Part shown: positions 30,301 to 35,635 of the stretch, piece by piece
How the letters are laid out: every line of letters starts with the position of its first letter
Numbering within the stretch: the stretch's first letter is position 1
Source: JBLIRR01 sp049472395
GTDB lineage: Bacteria; SZUA-182; DTGQ01; JBLIRR01
DNA length: 64,000 nt
Direction: 5' to 3'
Assembly (NCBI GenBank): GCA_049472395.1
Contig: JBLIRR010000005.1
Coordinates: 124,001 to 188,000, forward strand
Made by a program: the position numbers and the translations under genes
The notes under the pieces: generated by a model
The model's database searches: none
Seen by the model: only the letters and a program-made list of their open reading frames with translations
Told to the model about the DNA's origin: nothing

Positions 30301-33168
30301 TTCCATCTGCTCTATAAGCCAGCCTGGTATATCTCGGATTTCACGGATATTTTGATTTGATCTTTTAATAAATCGGTACGAATTATCTAAATTCATATAT
30401 GCTTGGCGTGTGTTAAGTGTATGGGCAATGCGGATATAGTCCGGTTTATTGCTCAGAAAAAGCTCTACTAGATCCTCCTTTGGCATGACCCCATCAGTAA
30501 TAAGATCTACTAACTCATAAAATCGTTTCTCTTTTACAAAATCTGGTTCGGTCAGATTCCATTTTTGATTAAGCTTGCGTAAGCAATTCATAATAATGAT
30601 CATGAGGAGTAGTTTCTCATTCCTTAATCTTTCTTCTTTTCTTGAGAGGAGCTTATCATCATGGAGCAATTCCATAAGGCTTTTACCTGACTTTTTGAGG
30701 ATGGTATCCCACTCTTGTAAATATTTTTTAAAGGTAAATTGGCTTTCGCTGAGCATTCGTGCCTTATCCACGTAATATCGGAATGTCTCATGCACATAAT
30801 GACGAAGAATATCTTGCTGCGTTAAAGACTCAGTTAAATCATCTGCACTGCAGTATCCTTTCTCTACGATAATATTTCCCAGATAATCCTTTGTTTTTTT
30901 CTGTTCAGCCAATGCGTCATCGAGCTGGCTTTCGGTAATTATCCCATTTCTTAAAAGCAATTTTCCCAGGAAATTATTGCTACTTGTCTTAGACTTCGCC
31001 TTTTGAGTATATAAGATCCCGTCCACCAAGATTTGTCCTAACAATTTATTGCCTCTGCTTAATTCATCAATGAGCAGATGAAGATAGGTGTGGCTAAAAT
31101 GAAAGGGCATGATAGTTCTCTTCAGAATGGAATCATAGTAGGGAATTTTGGGGCGGGTAAACTGAATTTCATATAACTCCTTTTTCTTACCCAGGACTGC
31201 AAGAGCATCCTCTAACTTCATAATATCGCAGAGGACTAATCCTACTAATACTCCCGCCTTCTCTCCCGTCACCACATCCGGTTTAAATCCCAAATCCATC
31301 AAGGTGCGACTGCCTGCATAGACCACCATAAATGAATAGAGTGTCTTGTGTGGCTCAGTCCATGATTTTTGATAAAAATCGTGCAGGACTGCTCTTTTCC
31401 CTCCCAGCTTCAGAAAACATGTCACAATCGTTTCAAGATGTTGTTTAAATAAGTCAAATCTCCCCAAATACCCTTGAAATTGGGTGAGGCCATCGAATAA
31501 AAAATCACCTATCCTTAAGCACCAATATTTTTTATTCTGCTTAGGGATAGCAGGCGCCGCCGCATTCAAGAACTCTTTTAATTCATCTTTACTATGGAGA
31601 TGAGCGCCATAGCGGTAAGGAAATTGTCCCCTTCCAAGCTTCAACGTTGTGCATATATCGTTCAGACTATTGTGCGTAAAAGTAGGGCTGTGAACAAATT
31701 CTCTCCATTGTTTAATGAGGTTTTGAATACTGGATGATGATTTTGCAGAGAGAAGGAATAGCTGATTGAACGTAGCTCCATTATTGGGGACCATAGCTCC
31801 TTCAGGATATTCTTCTAAAATAAGATGAGAATTGACACCACCAAATCCAAAAGAGCTGACTCCTGCGCGCAAGGGCAAGGCCGGATCTCGTGCTTCCCAT
31901 TCGCTTAGTTCTGTGGCTACAATAAAGGGAGACTCCTTAAAATTAATGATTGGATTTAATTTTTTGATATTTAAGCTTTTGGGTATTTTACGATGGCGCA
32001 TCATCATCACTACCTTCATAACACCGGCTATTCCGGCAGCAGCCTCAAGGTGCCCAATATTAGACTTGACTGAACCGACTTTACAATACTGGGTATCGTG
32101 GGTATACTCCCGAAATGCTTTGGTTAACGACTCTATCTCAATCGGGTCCCCCAAAGAAGTTCCAGTTCCATGGGCTTCCACATAGGTCACTGTTTCCGGA
32201 GTAAGCCCCGCATCCTTATATGCGGATAAAATGACACCCTTTTGAGCATCCACTCGTGGAGCAGTAATTGAGAGGGTTTTGCCTCCATGACTTATAGCTG
32301 ATCCTTTGATTATCCCATAGATATGATTGCCATCTTTAAGGGCATCCTCTAAGCGCTGAAGAAGGAGAACACCTACCCCATCTCCCGGAACATATCCATT
32401 GGCATTTATGTCAAAGGTTTTACATTGCCCGTCAGGGCTCAGCATCCGGGATTTTGAGAAAGAAATATATTTCCATGGATGAAAATTAAGAGAAACGCCA
32501 CTTGTCAGGGAATAATCGCTCTCCCCCATAATGAGGGAACGTTTGGCTTCATGGATGGCAACAAGAGATGAGGCACAGGCAGCGTCAATGGATATACTCG
32601 CGCCTTGCAATCCGAAGATATAAGAGATACGGTTCGCCAATACACATTCATAGTTGCCTAAACAGGCGTAGCTATCGGTAATAACCTCCGGAGCCGAGGC
32701 TTCCTGATGATAATCAACAGCCATCACACCCACATACACTGAGGTGATTTTTTCTTGAAGCAGGGTGAGAGATACTCCTGAATCTTCAATACAATGCCAT
32801 GTCTCCTCCAACAATAAGCGCTGCTGTGGGTCCATATTGTTGGCTTCCCGGGGAGAAATATTAAAAAAATGATTATCAAATTTATCGATGCCATCGACAA
32901 GGCCGCACCATTTACTGATACTTTTATTCGGCTCATCAAAATTGGGGGAATAATATTTTTTAATGTCCCAACGTGAGGGTGGGATTTCCTTAACTGAGTT
33001 AATCCCCTGCATGAGATTATCGGCAAACTGACGGTAATTGTGCGCTCCGGGAAAGCGACAGGCCATACCTATTATTGCAATATCCGTACTTGTTGTATAA
33101 TCGCTTTTTCTCCCTTTCTCCTTGCTCTCCCTGTAAGCCTTCTGGTTCCTATCCTTTATTACTCCCAT
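15307..33168 (-). CDS. Giant trans-AT PKS, three modules with reductive release and GMC oxidoreductase
   Basis: 5953 residues. Module 1: KS (27-453, Cys198, His333, His373), AT-like region with 'GEKAG' at 635-639, MshEN-like insert 733-785, DH (1055-1325, His1086, Asp1238), KR (to about 1830, Ser1722, Tyr1735), ACP (Ser1887). An acidic, His-rich linker (1931-1970) follows. Module 2: KS (1984-2407, Cys2155), DH (2595-2880, His2632, Asp2798, motif Gly replaced by Lys2636), KR (Tyr3268), ACP (Ser3423). Module 3: KS (3523-3950, Cys3685), DH (4128-4400, His4164, Asp4328), KR (Tyr4798; the usual Asn is Cys4802), ACP (Ser4993). Then thioester reductase (5078-5455) and GMC oxidoreductase (5492-5920). 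KR motifs ('TLDD', 'IRD', 'LKD') suggest B-type alcohols. No AT, MT or ER is present. GAGGG precedes the ATG; first gene of the operon. Predicted output: a chain with three new double bonds released as aldehyde or alcohol (inference). Confidence 0.95.
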   Translation of the reverse strand: MGVIKDRNQKAYRESKEKGRKSDYTTSTDIAIIGMACRFPGAHNYRQFADNLMQGINSVKEIPPSRWDIKKYYSPNFDEPNKSISKWCGLVDGIDKFDNHFFNISPREANNMDPQQRLLLEETWHCIEDSGVSLTLLQEKITSVYVGVMAVDYHQEASAPEVITDSYACLGNYECVLANRISYIFGLQGASISIDAACASSLVAIHEAKRSLIMGESDYSLTSGVSLNFHPWKYISFSKSRMLSPDGQCKTFDINANGYVPGDGVGVLLLQRLEDALKDGNHIYGIIKGSAISHGGKTLSITAPRVDAQKGVILSAYKDAGLTPETVTYVEAHGTGTSLGDPIEIESLTKAFREYTHDTQYCKVGSVKSNIGHLEAAAGIAGVMKVVMMMRHRKIPKSLNIKKLNPIINFKESPFIVATELSEWEARDPALPLRAGVSSFGFGGVNSHLILEEYPEGAMVPNNGATFNQLFLLSAKSSSSIQNLIKQWREFVHSPTFTHNSLNDICTTLKLGRGQFPYRYGAHLHSKDELKEFLNAAAPAIPKQNKKYWCLRIGDFLFDGLTQFQGYLGRFDLFKQHLETIVTCFLKLGGKRAVLHDFYQKSWTEPHKTLYSFMVVYAGSRTLMDLGFKPDVVTGEKAGVLVGLVLCDIMKLEDALAVLGKKKELYEIQFTRPKIPYYDSILKRTIMPFHFSHTYLHLLIDELSRGNKLLGQILVDGILYTQKAKSKTSSNNFLGKLLLRNGIITESQLDDALAEQKKTKDYLGNIIVEKGYCSADDLTESLTQQDILRHYVHETFRYYVDKARMLSESQFTFKKYLQEWDTILKKSGKSLMELLHDDKLLSRKEERLRNEKLLLMIIIMNCLRKLNQKWNLTEPDFVKEKRFYELVDLITDGVMPKEDLVELFLSNKPDYIRIAHTLNTRQAYMNLDNSYRFIKRSNQNIREIRDIPGWLIEQMEIKNILPEDTLAYLPLDDIAFYEFGAFKAPLPVESTVHLKLSGNISELFTDSLLDLWMNGIDIHWEKLSKEGTYNTLSLPLYPFDRKSFWLRPQSPQGTSPLARAHHETHTEQDVHVHRRFSIHDSIILNHVITGKPIVPASSMIEFVLAASQELSKQPVRVLHNILIQAPCVIDEETRVEVTISPHKKRFILQRETTSLCNGEFDSSKTSPPPALDLSCFTHVHSQDIKNLYQSLARIGYQYGKGLQVIADIWEHKTLFVVELKRSSEKESLSTHLDPWILDGVFQAALAYEYCEGRLPEDNTLYVPYFIKSLHMFGPLHNRCFVCLDKTDTEKKGADLKARLRVFDASGQCIVLIQDMLFKRVSDQFLIKPSRMDSSSPPTHAALQKVYYYKPRWVIQQLNTSIPDVSRRAAIILEDDAGRDLSHEIARHYRTVFFVNKGTSCAAHSNGHYTINPEKEQEYEDILQKIAARMEESSSGYDIFHLWADGREILSFSSSLDFNNKHKEGVQSLFFLAKALTKAQNAQEVSIVVNTCNVHIITNDDTGEGYVYGGLGGLAKSIMLENPKIKIKIVDFSHDDTPLTQKARILLDESASPSDENIVAYRGTNRYVRSFDLFLPTKKYRQGVIKDGHVYLLIGGAGGIGAKIAEMIAQAVKATLILIGRSPLNPDKKRLIEHLQMYHSEIAYIQGDVTNQDQMEKIIQQIRGRYGYINGVIHTGGTLDDKLLVRKQWASFQRVAAPKVEGTWIIHQLTQQEPLDFFIVFSSIVSLVGNAGQADYAAANSFLDSFIHYRTKNNYPGRSMSINWTLWADGGMGIDEYTQKNFEKRGLPALSSAQGLDAFTEIIQQEGPCQLAVLGKRFTESKIGKTELSVKKGKVKQGKVKGSDPKKRGVTNKAAIEEWLAALIASKIGSSEGQIKRDESFFSLGVESIIIQDIMSELDKKYDTLPPTLLFEYPNINQLAAYLKDQSPKDGLIMDEERREEEIEETGEEEDHDDDDHTHDDDTRETHDEHPVTQQQGMAPSQRGYEIAVIGMNGRFPMAPDLDTYWRNLIEGRDCIEEIPEDRWDYKRFFDPDPNKSNKSYGKWGGFIRDIDKFDPLFFAISPREAEQMDPQQRLLLECVWATMEHAGYGDRQRYGDRSVGLFVGTMWNEYSLIAHQGGFLNNTYCGPGSIYWAIANRVSYFMDFKGPSISLDTACSSSLIAVDLACQSILRGDCDMAIAGGVNLSIHPSKYIYLSQAKFLSSDGRCRSFGIHGTGYVPGEGIGAVLLKPLHKAIHDRDHIYGVIRGSSTNHGGKATGFTVPNPEAHTRLIIKAFERAHISAEQIDYIECHGTGTSLGDPIEIAGLTKAFHHYMQKRQFCPIGSVKSNIGHLEAAAGVAALIKVLLCMKHNTLPKSLHSETTNPHIQFTTTPFYVVNETMEWKAIPERPLIAGISSFGAGGANAHLIVESYSHAYKKASSKALHLASLDEEPQIIVLSAKNEKQLKEHAQKMIDFLKQTDISLPEIAYTLQVGREAMGERLACIVSTTRELMEKLMHYALGEKEIPDFYQGRVRAYAPKDAAFTTEEEEKKFIERLIKEKKLADIAHHWVAGVTIEWHLLYEKDTPHRCALPTYPFARKRYWIPDTDTITRGAVDELFHQGRYHPLIDPSLSIIEEGKFARHLTGNEFFLEDHQVNKKKIMPGVAIVEMALAAAEMMGDKKIQRLKDIVWLSPICVGTTPRTVYINLSPHTSGVTYKVITNDGKGQPIIHAQGKALYDQGENNQDALSDIDAIKRRCSAVKDGSECYRHFHTLGFQYGPRFQSIKRLWSNETEALSLLEVPAQIKEKFEDFTLHPSLMDGALQTLLGLINESGGDSPLPYLPFSVGKVYLLRPFAKKCFAHVILDNTRHLPTEKRFTIELMDEAGHGVVRMHNVILRALKRQDTTAISYYKGAWERASLTVAPEDIRALDTIILFAPHESVRVALRKSLKRAEDIHIPVVKPGKHYEEFDNFVFTVNPGHKEDYMRVMSALNQKGLLPGTIIHLWASDTFQADEKVLATQLERSVYSVVYLTQALMGHKLTDKVRMLYAFARDKDAPHPAYAAVSGFAKTLSRENTRFIYKILEMDTPLNRMDIIAHEVRFGADDEKEVRYEGDKRLVKGMREFTPFSRGGDTIPQLLKEKGVYVITGGMGGLGLIFARYLAMAVKARLVLTGRSPLNSAKEGQIRNLEHDGSKVLYIQADVSRRDNCERLIAETKAHFHSIDGIIHSAGVIRDAFILKKTREQVEAVIAPKVYGTLFLDDVTKDETLDFFVLFSSITAVMGNAGQCDYAYANSFMDNFAARREVLRRGGKRSGISVSINWPLWKEGGMRVDEQTEQFLAKTMGMKALSTEAGVAAFAQGLQGQECQFVVAEGDREKLRKIMGIKIENTMVQLKETDEMRDKTRGGDLRPRIQKDIIRIVSDILKVSEEDIHLDEDMSAYGFDSVSFTGFASRINDKYTLEITPPIFFEYPSIEAFADYLYTEYRGNFVTYYQSSSHGTDKTREQVMPHNDTGLHTIGETKRSIQETKEKNRGHKDPCERRYEPLAIIGMSGVMPQSENLDVFWKHLEEGKDLITEIPKERWDWTQYKDKTKVKWGGFMKEVDKFDALFFGISPREAELMDPQQRLFLETVWKTIEDAGYKPSDFSGTKTGIFVGVATADYNELLGRKNIAVEAQTSTGRFHSITANRISYLLNLHGPSEPIDTACSSSLVAMHRAVKAIRSGDCDMAIVGGVNVMLTPTLHISFSKAGMLCEDGRCKTFDKQANGYARGEGVGAILIKPLHKAEADGDHIYALIRATAENHGGHATSLTAPNPNAQAELLIHAYEEAGIDPATISYIEAHGTGTSLGDPIEINGLKKAFKELYTKWGKPFPTEPHCGIGTVKTNIGHLETAAGIAGVLKMLLAIQHKKLPATVHFKELNPYVQLEGTPFYIVAKTEEWETLKNIYNQPIPRRAGVSSFGFGGVNAHVVLEEYTQPSARPTIESHSPYIIILSAKNRERLTAYATKLLEFIRTANCSLADMAYTLQVGREAMEERLALVVSDMGELSSRLIEYCKGIAESKHVFTGNTEHNKERKDLLIEGEEGKEFIRVIIQNKNLVKLARLWTAGVDIEWRLLYPSGTPHRISLHSYPFLRERYWIPEGLRETSGEIKTLHPLIDTIVPSLSINEGLVFQKILHASDLLVKDHLIRGRELFPAVAYMEMAREAISQINNNFNLTRMVWLRPLAVREGKKEIHLILKKEDEEHIQFEFQSGTNGHPLVHAKGIAQSSVPSEKIDQSLSIDEIRMRCTRRITKKEVYERFKRAGMNYGLYFQAIQQIWCNEDEALGHCMIPREFEKELTTYSLCPTLMDGALQTIAGFYKDISRPLVPFAVEKVEILHPLTPQGYAYVKALGKGRFHVALLDEAGLVRVKLHEVTMREAKDDFQDFFYVPQWTEKPLLLTLHEKQLSHERERVLIIYPIHSLGLEKAVISAHPEDEIIEIRLGTETGQYAQNCWEINTEDPSALDNLIRHIPGIDTIYFLGGVQDKKFIVETLKALEHTQERGVVSLLRLIQALSRHNHIRESLKLKVITNDAHQLASVHVMNPYASTLFGFTRVMANEYPMMQATCIDVSIMGIEMNGSGHKLLALGNAIRSEPADNNGAEVILHDGKRYTRTLVPKVLSSQGTTAFRHQGVYVILGGAGGIGLEVSRYLAKKVEARLVLLGRSELDDKRREKIKLIEKEGGKVLYIKADATDLASMKQAIDKARSQFGPLNGVIHSALILKDMLLENMEEKSFREALAPKVRGSMALYKAVEGESLDFMMFFSSAVSFMGNKGQSNYTAGCTFKDTYARYLNQRTPYPVKIINWGFWGSVGIAASEKYRKYLTALGAESIEADEGMEAIERVVGNPADQIMVIKAHEDLLEKMGVDLPHQATPSFEGDLSIMASTTPMKPMRESKPSPQDTFDQRVERPAYTMVQKRDITRNNVKHDSKKPTEENLIQYIQKHLVNTIGASVGMNPSAIDLAKSFSDYGVDSIIGLELVNNLNKVFGITLKTTIMFTYANVKDLSRYISEKYGEEIAATRSIGDKKEKMAPKPHRVAAHELFLQTAPEALKKPDLDEYTFHAILLTGPTGILGGYILKELLETTDAHIYCIIRARDIAHAQERLAKILISYNAEKSLLQELQRRVIPLIGDITKKRFGLSKRDYRHLADSIDCTIHIAASTNLVMPYNYLAPINVTGVKNIIDLVLGTRQKYLIHVSSYHVMADVIYRSNFAFKEQDFDVGQKFTKMGYQETKFEGERLVRDASNKGLVWNIIRPGNIFGESGSGLYPLEMSGAASIFHRLFELIIKSGVAAIGNNYFDITPVDYIAKGIISLGLHRKSFFETYHLLNTDKKRWYEIINIVNEYGYKIKLLPVDEYLRMVHENTLPIDEEVAPEWLNLMKYGFATKEFFINDGHADAEYTHALLKDRGIACPPIDLQLLGPYLAYYASNGIIPRLTENNGHKKKPLPTLYGKRIHSRLKERKMEGTHNKSKKYEFIIVGSGAGGATMAKELAKRGKRVIVVEQGKRYKHIGGLFKSFQLFDHHAITMWPKASKEGVFLYRAIMGGGSTAVSCGNGTRCSEEELAAFGIDLTTEYEEAEKEMDIAPYKMRLSSGSKAILKAAGDLGYHFERMPKFMRYERCKRCAACFMGCKYNAKWTSLDYLDEAIENGAEVMYETAVEQVIIRNGKAVGIKGKRGWGRIKIYADVVILAAGGLATPVILQKTGIKKAGTHLFGDLLVNTYDVASDLTQLGEPSMALLDNEFHESKGFILSTWPQPSRSYRFAEAGVRGMLLPPAHTLGIMTKSADDPTGRVFPDGTFSKTVTESDMARLNEGVEISKEILIKAGVNKKSIVVGKPFGAHPGGTAALGRIVNKDLQTEIDNLFVCDASVFPKSLGAPPILAIAAMAKRLAKMLGARRSLHKDNVQQHIPVNNNMKSRDKGTAKIAVSGGVKR
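15409..16695 (-). other. Domain: GMC-family flavin alcohol oxidoreductase fused to the PKS
   Basis: Residues 5492-5920. The FAD fold starts with 'FIIVGSGAGGATMAKEL' and Glu5523; 'GGGSTAVSCGNGTRC' and the C-terminal 'HPGGTAALGR' (His5861) and 'LGAPPILAIAAMAKRL' are GMC signatures. A Cys cluster (Cys5641, 5644, 5647, 5651) occurs in the 'C..C..C...C' arrangement common in long-chain alcohol oxidase-like members. It is fused after the release domain, so it may re-oxidise the released alcohol (inference). Confidence 0.88.
16804..17937 (-). other. Domain: thioester reductase (reductive chain release)
   Basis: Residues 5078-5455 form a short-chain-dehydrogenase-type TR domain. The NADPH loop is 'LLTGPTGILGGYIL', and the catalytic pair is Tyr5250/Lys5254 in 'KMGYQETKFEGERLV' after 'HVSSYHV'. 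It should cut the thioester to an aldehyde, or to an alcohol by a second reduction. Confidence 0.9.
30814..30972 (-). other. Domain: MshEN-like insert in PKS module 1
   Basis: Residues 733-785 hold two 24-residue units (733-756 and 762-785) separated by exactly five residues (KKTKD). Each follows the MshEN/T2SSE-N pattern LGxx(L/I)(L/V)xxG..xxxxLxxxLxxQ, as in 'LGKLLLRNGIITESQL' and 'LGNIIVEKGYCSADDL'. That arrangement is the c-di-GMP-binding fold of MshE. The leading Arg of each motif is Phe733 and Tyr762 here, so ligand binding is uncertain. The sister PKS lacks the insert at the same place. Confidence 0.75.
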
Positions 33169-33287
33169 AACATCTATTCCCTCATTTTTCTCTCATATGC
33201 TTTATGGCTTTGTTACCCCACTTATTTGATTACGGGGAAATTTTATAATTATTTTGTTTGTTGATTGATCTTTATGATAATTGCTGG

Positions 33288-33305
33288 TGTTATTAAATAA
33301 TAACA
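33288..33305. promoter_or_regulatory. Possible operator (TGTTATT-AAAT-AATAACA)
   Basis: Perfect 7-bp inverted repeat with a 4-bp spacer, about 120 bp upstream of the PKS start codon. The spacing would suit a dimeric regulator. In AT-rich DNA such palindromes also arise by chance. Confidence 0.3.
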
Positions 33306-33593
33306 TTTACAGTTTAATTAATTTATTATAGGAATATTTTAAATATTAGTTGAAGAGCAAAAAATATACCATTATGATAAAATCTTTTTTCCTAAGGTCT
33401 ATCATTATGTTTTCATTTCATTTTCATGAATTTTTCGTGCGTCTGCTCTTAAAAGCATATTAAAAAAGTGATGTGCGATTATCTTTACACTGTTATCAAT
33501 TGTTTACAAATTATATAAAAAAGGTATTATCTAATGACACCATATACTTAAAAAACAGGGTGGGTTTTCATAGTGAATATGTCGATTATTATA

Positions 33594-33621
33594 TTGAACA
33601 TCTGTATATCCCAAGTATAAT
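33594..33621 (+). promoter_or_regulatory. Sigma-70-type promoter of the ChaN-like gene
   Basis: TTGAAC (33594-33599), 16-bp spacer, TATAAT (33616-33621). The -10 box is perfect. Transcription would start near 33629, about 45 nt before the start codon. Confidence 0.6.
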
Positions 33622-33675
33622 ATATTATGTAGCACTTTAAAAAAGAGTATAAATTTTAATATCTTAGAGAGGGAG

Positions 33676-35355
33676 ATGGCTGTGTCGGATTTTCGTGATC
33701 AGCTGCTTGCTATGCACCGGCAGATGTATAAGAGAAATATGCGACTCATCAATAAATTTCTTTCTTTTGATGAGCAGGTAGCAAAATATGCACGGGAATA
33801 CAATCACTATCTGAAGAGTTTTGAATCAATATCGTCAAAATCAGAGCTTATCTATCGTATTCTTTCGAGTGATGTGGTCTATCATGGCGATTATCATACC
33901 CTCAAGCAGTCACAACGGTGTGTCTTGCGTGTACTCCGGGAAATCACCGGTAAACGCGAGATCATTCTCTGCCTTGAGATGTTTCATAGTAAAGATCAGA
34001 AATTTGTCGATAAATTCGTGGCAGGAAAACTGAGTGAGCATACCTTTTTGAAAAAGATTAATTATGCCCAGAAATGGGAGTATAAATGGGAATATTGGAG
34101 GCCTTTGATTTTATTTGCTATGGAGCATGCGCTCCCAATTATCGGAATTAACTCTGACATGTCTTCTGGGTCTAATTCACTTCGCAGCCGTGATTATCAT
34201 GCAGCACAGATAATCACCAAGCTTATTCTGCGCAATCCTGGAAAACTTGTCTATGTAGTTGATGGTGATTATCATATTTCCCCGAATCATTTACCGAAGG
34301 AGGTAGATGCCCTTCTGGCATTGCTTGATGAGAAGGGTAAGCGGACCATTATCTATCAGAATGTTGAAAATCTTTACTGGCAACTTGCTGAGGAGAAGAA
34401 GGAAGAGGCAGATGTGTTACAGATTTCTCAGGATAGTTATTGCATTATGAACACCACTCCGGCGAACAAGCTGCAGAGTTATTTAAACTGGATGGAATAT
34501 TCAGATGATGCATGGTATCCGATAAACTCCGACTGGGGAGAACTTGCTGAAGCCGATGATAGTACCACGATTCCTGAGTTTGCAAAGAAAATATGTGCTC
34601 TTTTGGGGCTGCCCTTCCCTCGAAAGGCCTTGCAGCATATGACAATATATTATTCAACAAATCTCGAATTTATGTCCATGATAAGTCAGTCGGAAGAATT
34701 GGCCCATATGCTCCCCTTTATCAAAAGGAGAATAAAGAATGGAGAGGGATTTCTGCTTGAGTATGACTCAAAATGGGGGGAGGCATATCTCATTTATCTC
34801 GCCAACTCAAGTACCAATATGGCGGCCGAGGAAGCGGCTCATTTTATAAATGCGGCCTTGCGCGGACCGCATAGGAATCTACATAATTCCTTTGATCTTT
34901 TCTATTTTTATGTCATTATAGAGATGCTCGGTTTCTTCGGCTCAAAACTGATTAATGAGAAACGAAAATCCCTCTCCTCCCACGCTCTCCGCACCTATCT
35001 TGGCAAGTTTAAAAACAATGGTGCCAGTCCCGAGGAACAAGAAAAAATAGACATTGCTCATCTAATCCTTCAGCACCATTACTTGGAAAAACATTCAAAA
35101 GATCCGGAGATTTATCAGAAGAAATTTTCTGCGGTGTTCAGGCCGAAATCTTCACGATTCGTCATACTGAGCACACAGCTTGGGTATATGGCCGGCAACA
35201 GGCTATTTACCATGGTAAGAAAGGGTCTGTTTCCCCTTGATGAAGTGCGGGACCTTTTTAAAAAACGATTCGATGAGCCATTCAAGGCGTTTCAATATTA
35301 TCTTAATATTTCAGAGAGGCTTCGCAATCTGAGGCGCAACCACGCCAGGAACTAG
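33676..35355 (+). CDS. ChaN-like (haem-binding uptake, Tiki superfamily) protein
   Basis: 559 residues without signal peptide or membrane segment. Residues about 50-240 match the ChaN/DUF399 pattern: 'VVYHGDYHTLKQSQ', 'LCLEMFHSKDQ', 'YKWEYWRPL', 'PIIGINSDMSSGSNSLRSRD' and 'YVVDGDYHISPNHLP', with the His and Asp/Glu expected for metal or haem contact. The C-terminal 300 residues are mostly helical and unassigned. The lack of a lipobox or signal is unlike classical ChaN, so a cytoplasmic role is likely. GAGGGAG lies only 0-3 nt from the ATG, so the GTG at 33682 is an alternative start. The gene is divergent from the PKS operon; a functional link is not shown. Confidence 0.75.
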   Translation: MAVSDFRDQLLAMHRQMYKRNMRLINKFLSFDEQVAKYAREYNHYLKSFESISSKSELIYRILSSDVVYHGDYHTLKQSQRCVLRVLREITGKREIILCLEMFHSKDQKFVDKFVAGKLSEHTFLKKINYAQKWEYKWEYWRPLILFAMEHALPIIGINSDMSSGSNSLRSRDYHAAQIITKLILRNPGKLVYVVDGDYHISPNHLPKEVDALLALLDEKGKRTIIYQNVENLYWQLAEEKKEEADVLQISQDSYCIMNTTPANKLQSYLNWMEYSDDAWYPINSDWGELAEADDSTTIPEFAKKICALLGLPFPRKALQHMTIYYSTNLEFMSMISQSEELAHMLPFIKRRIKNGEGFLLEYDSKWGEAYLIYLANSSTNMAAEEAAHFINAALRGPHRNLHNSFDLFYFYVIIEMLGFFGSKLINEKRKSLSSHALRTYLGKFKNNGASPEEQEKIDIAHLILQHHYLEKHSKDPEIYQKKFSAVFRPKSSRFVILSTQLGYMAGNRLFTMVRKGLFPLDEVRDLFKKRFDEPFKAFQYYLNISERLRNLRRNHARN

Positions 35356-35458
35356 TCCACACCATAAGACCCACTAAGTTTATGCGGTTGCATATTCCAC
35401 CAGATCCAGGTATGTGTATCATTCATATATCCACTCTATTGCCGATGCGCGATGGAGC

Positions 35459-35605
35459 AAGGCGCGTATTTTACTTGCCGAAGACAATTTGATTAATCAG
35501 AAATTGATTTTTAGTATTTTGAGTAAACTTGGTTTTAGAGCAGATGCGGTATCCAATGGGCTCGAAGTGCTTAAGGCCCTTGAATCGACTTCCTATGATC
35601 TTATC
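35459..35605 (+). pseudogene. Truncated response-regulator receiver domain
   Basis: The reading 'ARILLAEDNLINQKL', then 'LGFRADAVSNGLEVLKALES', ending 'YDL', is the first half of a receiver domain, cut just before the phospho-acceptor Asp. The sequence then becomes unrelated, and the kinase gene on the other strand ends 31 bp further on. The type ('AEDNLINQK') is that of receivers in hybrid kinases, so it may be the lost receiver of the adjacent kinase after an inversion (inference). Confidence 0.8.
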
Positions 35606-35635
35606 AACCCGCTAAAACACAATGACCATAGATTA

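Larger units (their letters stand above)
33169..33675. other. Divergent promoter region between PKS operon and ChaN-like gene
   Basis: A 507-bp AT-rich spacer with no gene. It contains a 7-bp inverted repeat (33288-33305) on the PKS side and a good sigma-70-type promoter (33594-33621) on the other side. I did not find a convincing promoter for the PKS operon. Confidence 0.6.

Noticed and set aside
31099..31400. A working cis-acyltransferase in PKS module 1
   Set aside because: The nucleophile motif GHSxG is GEKAG and the FPGQGSQ motif is absent; it cannot act as AT.
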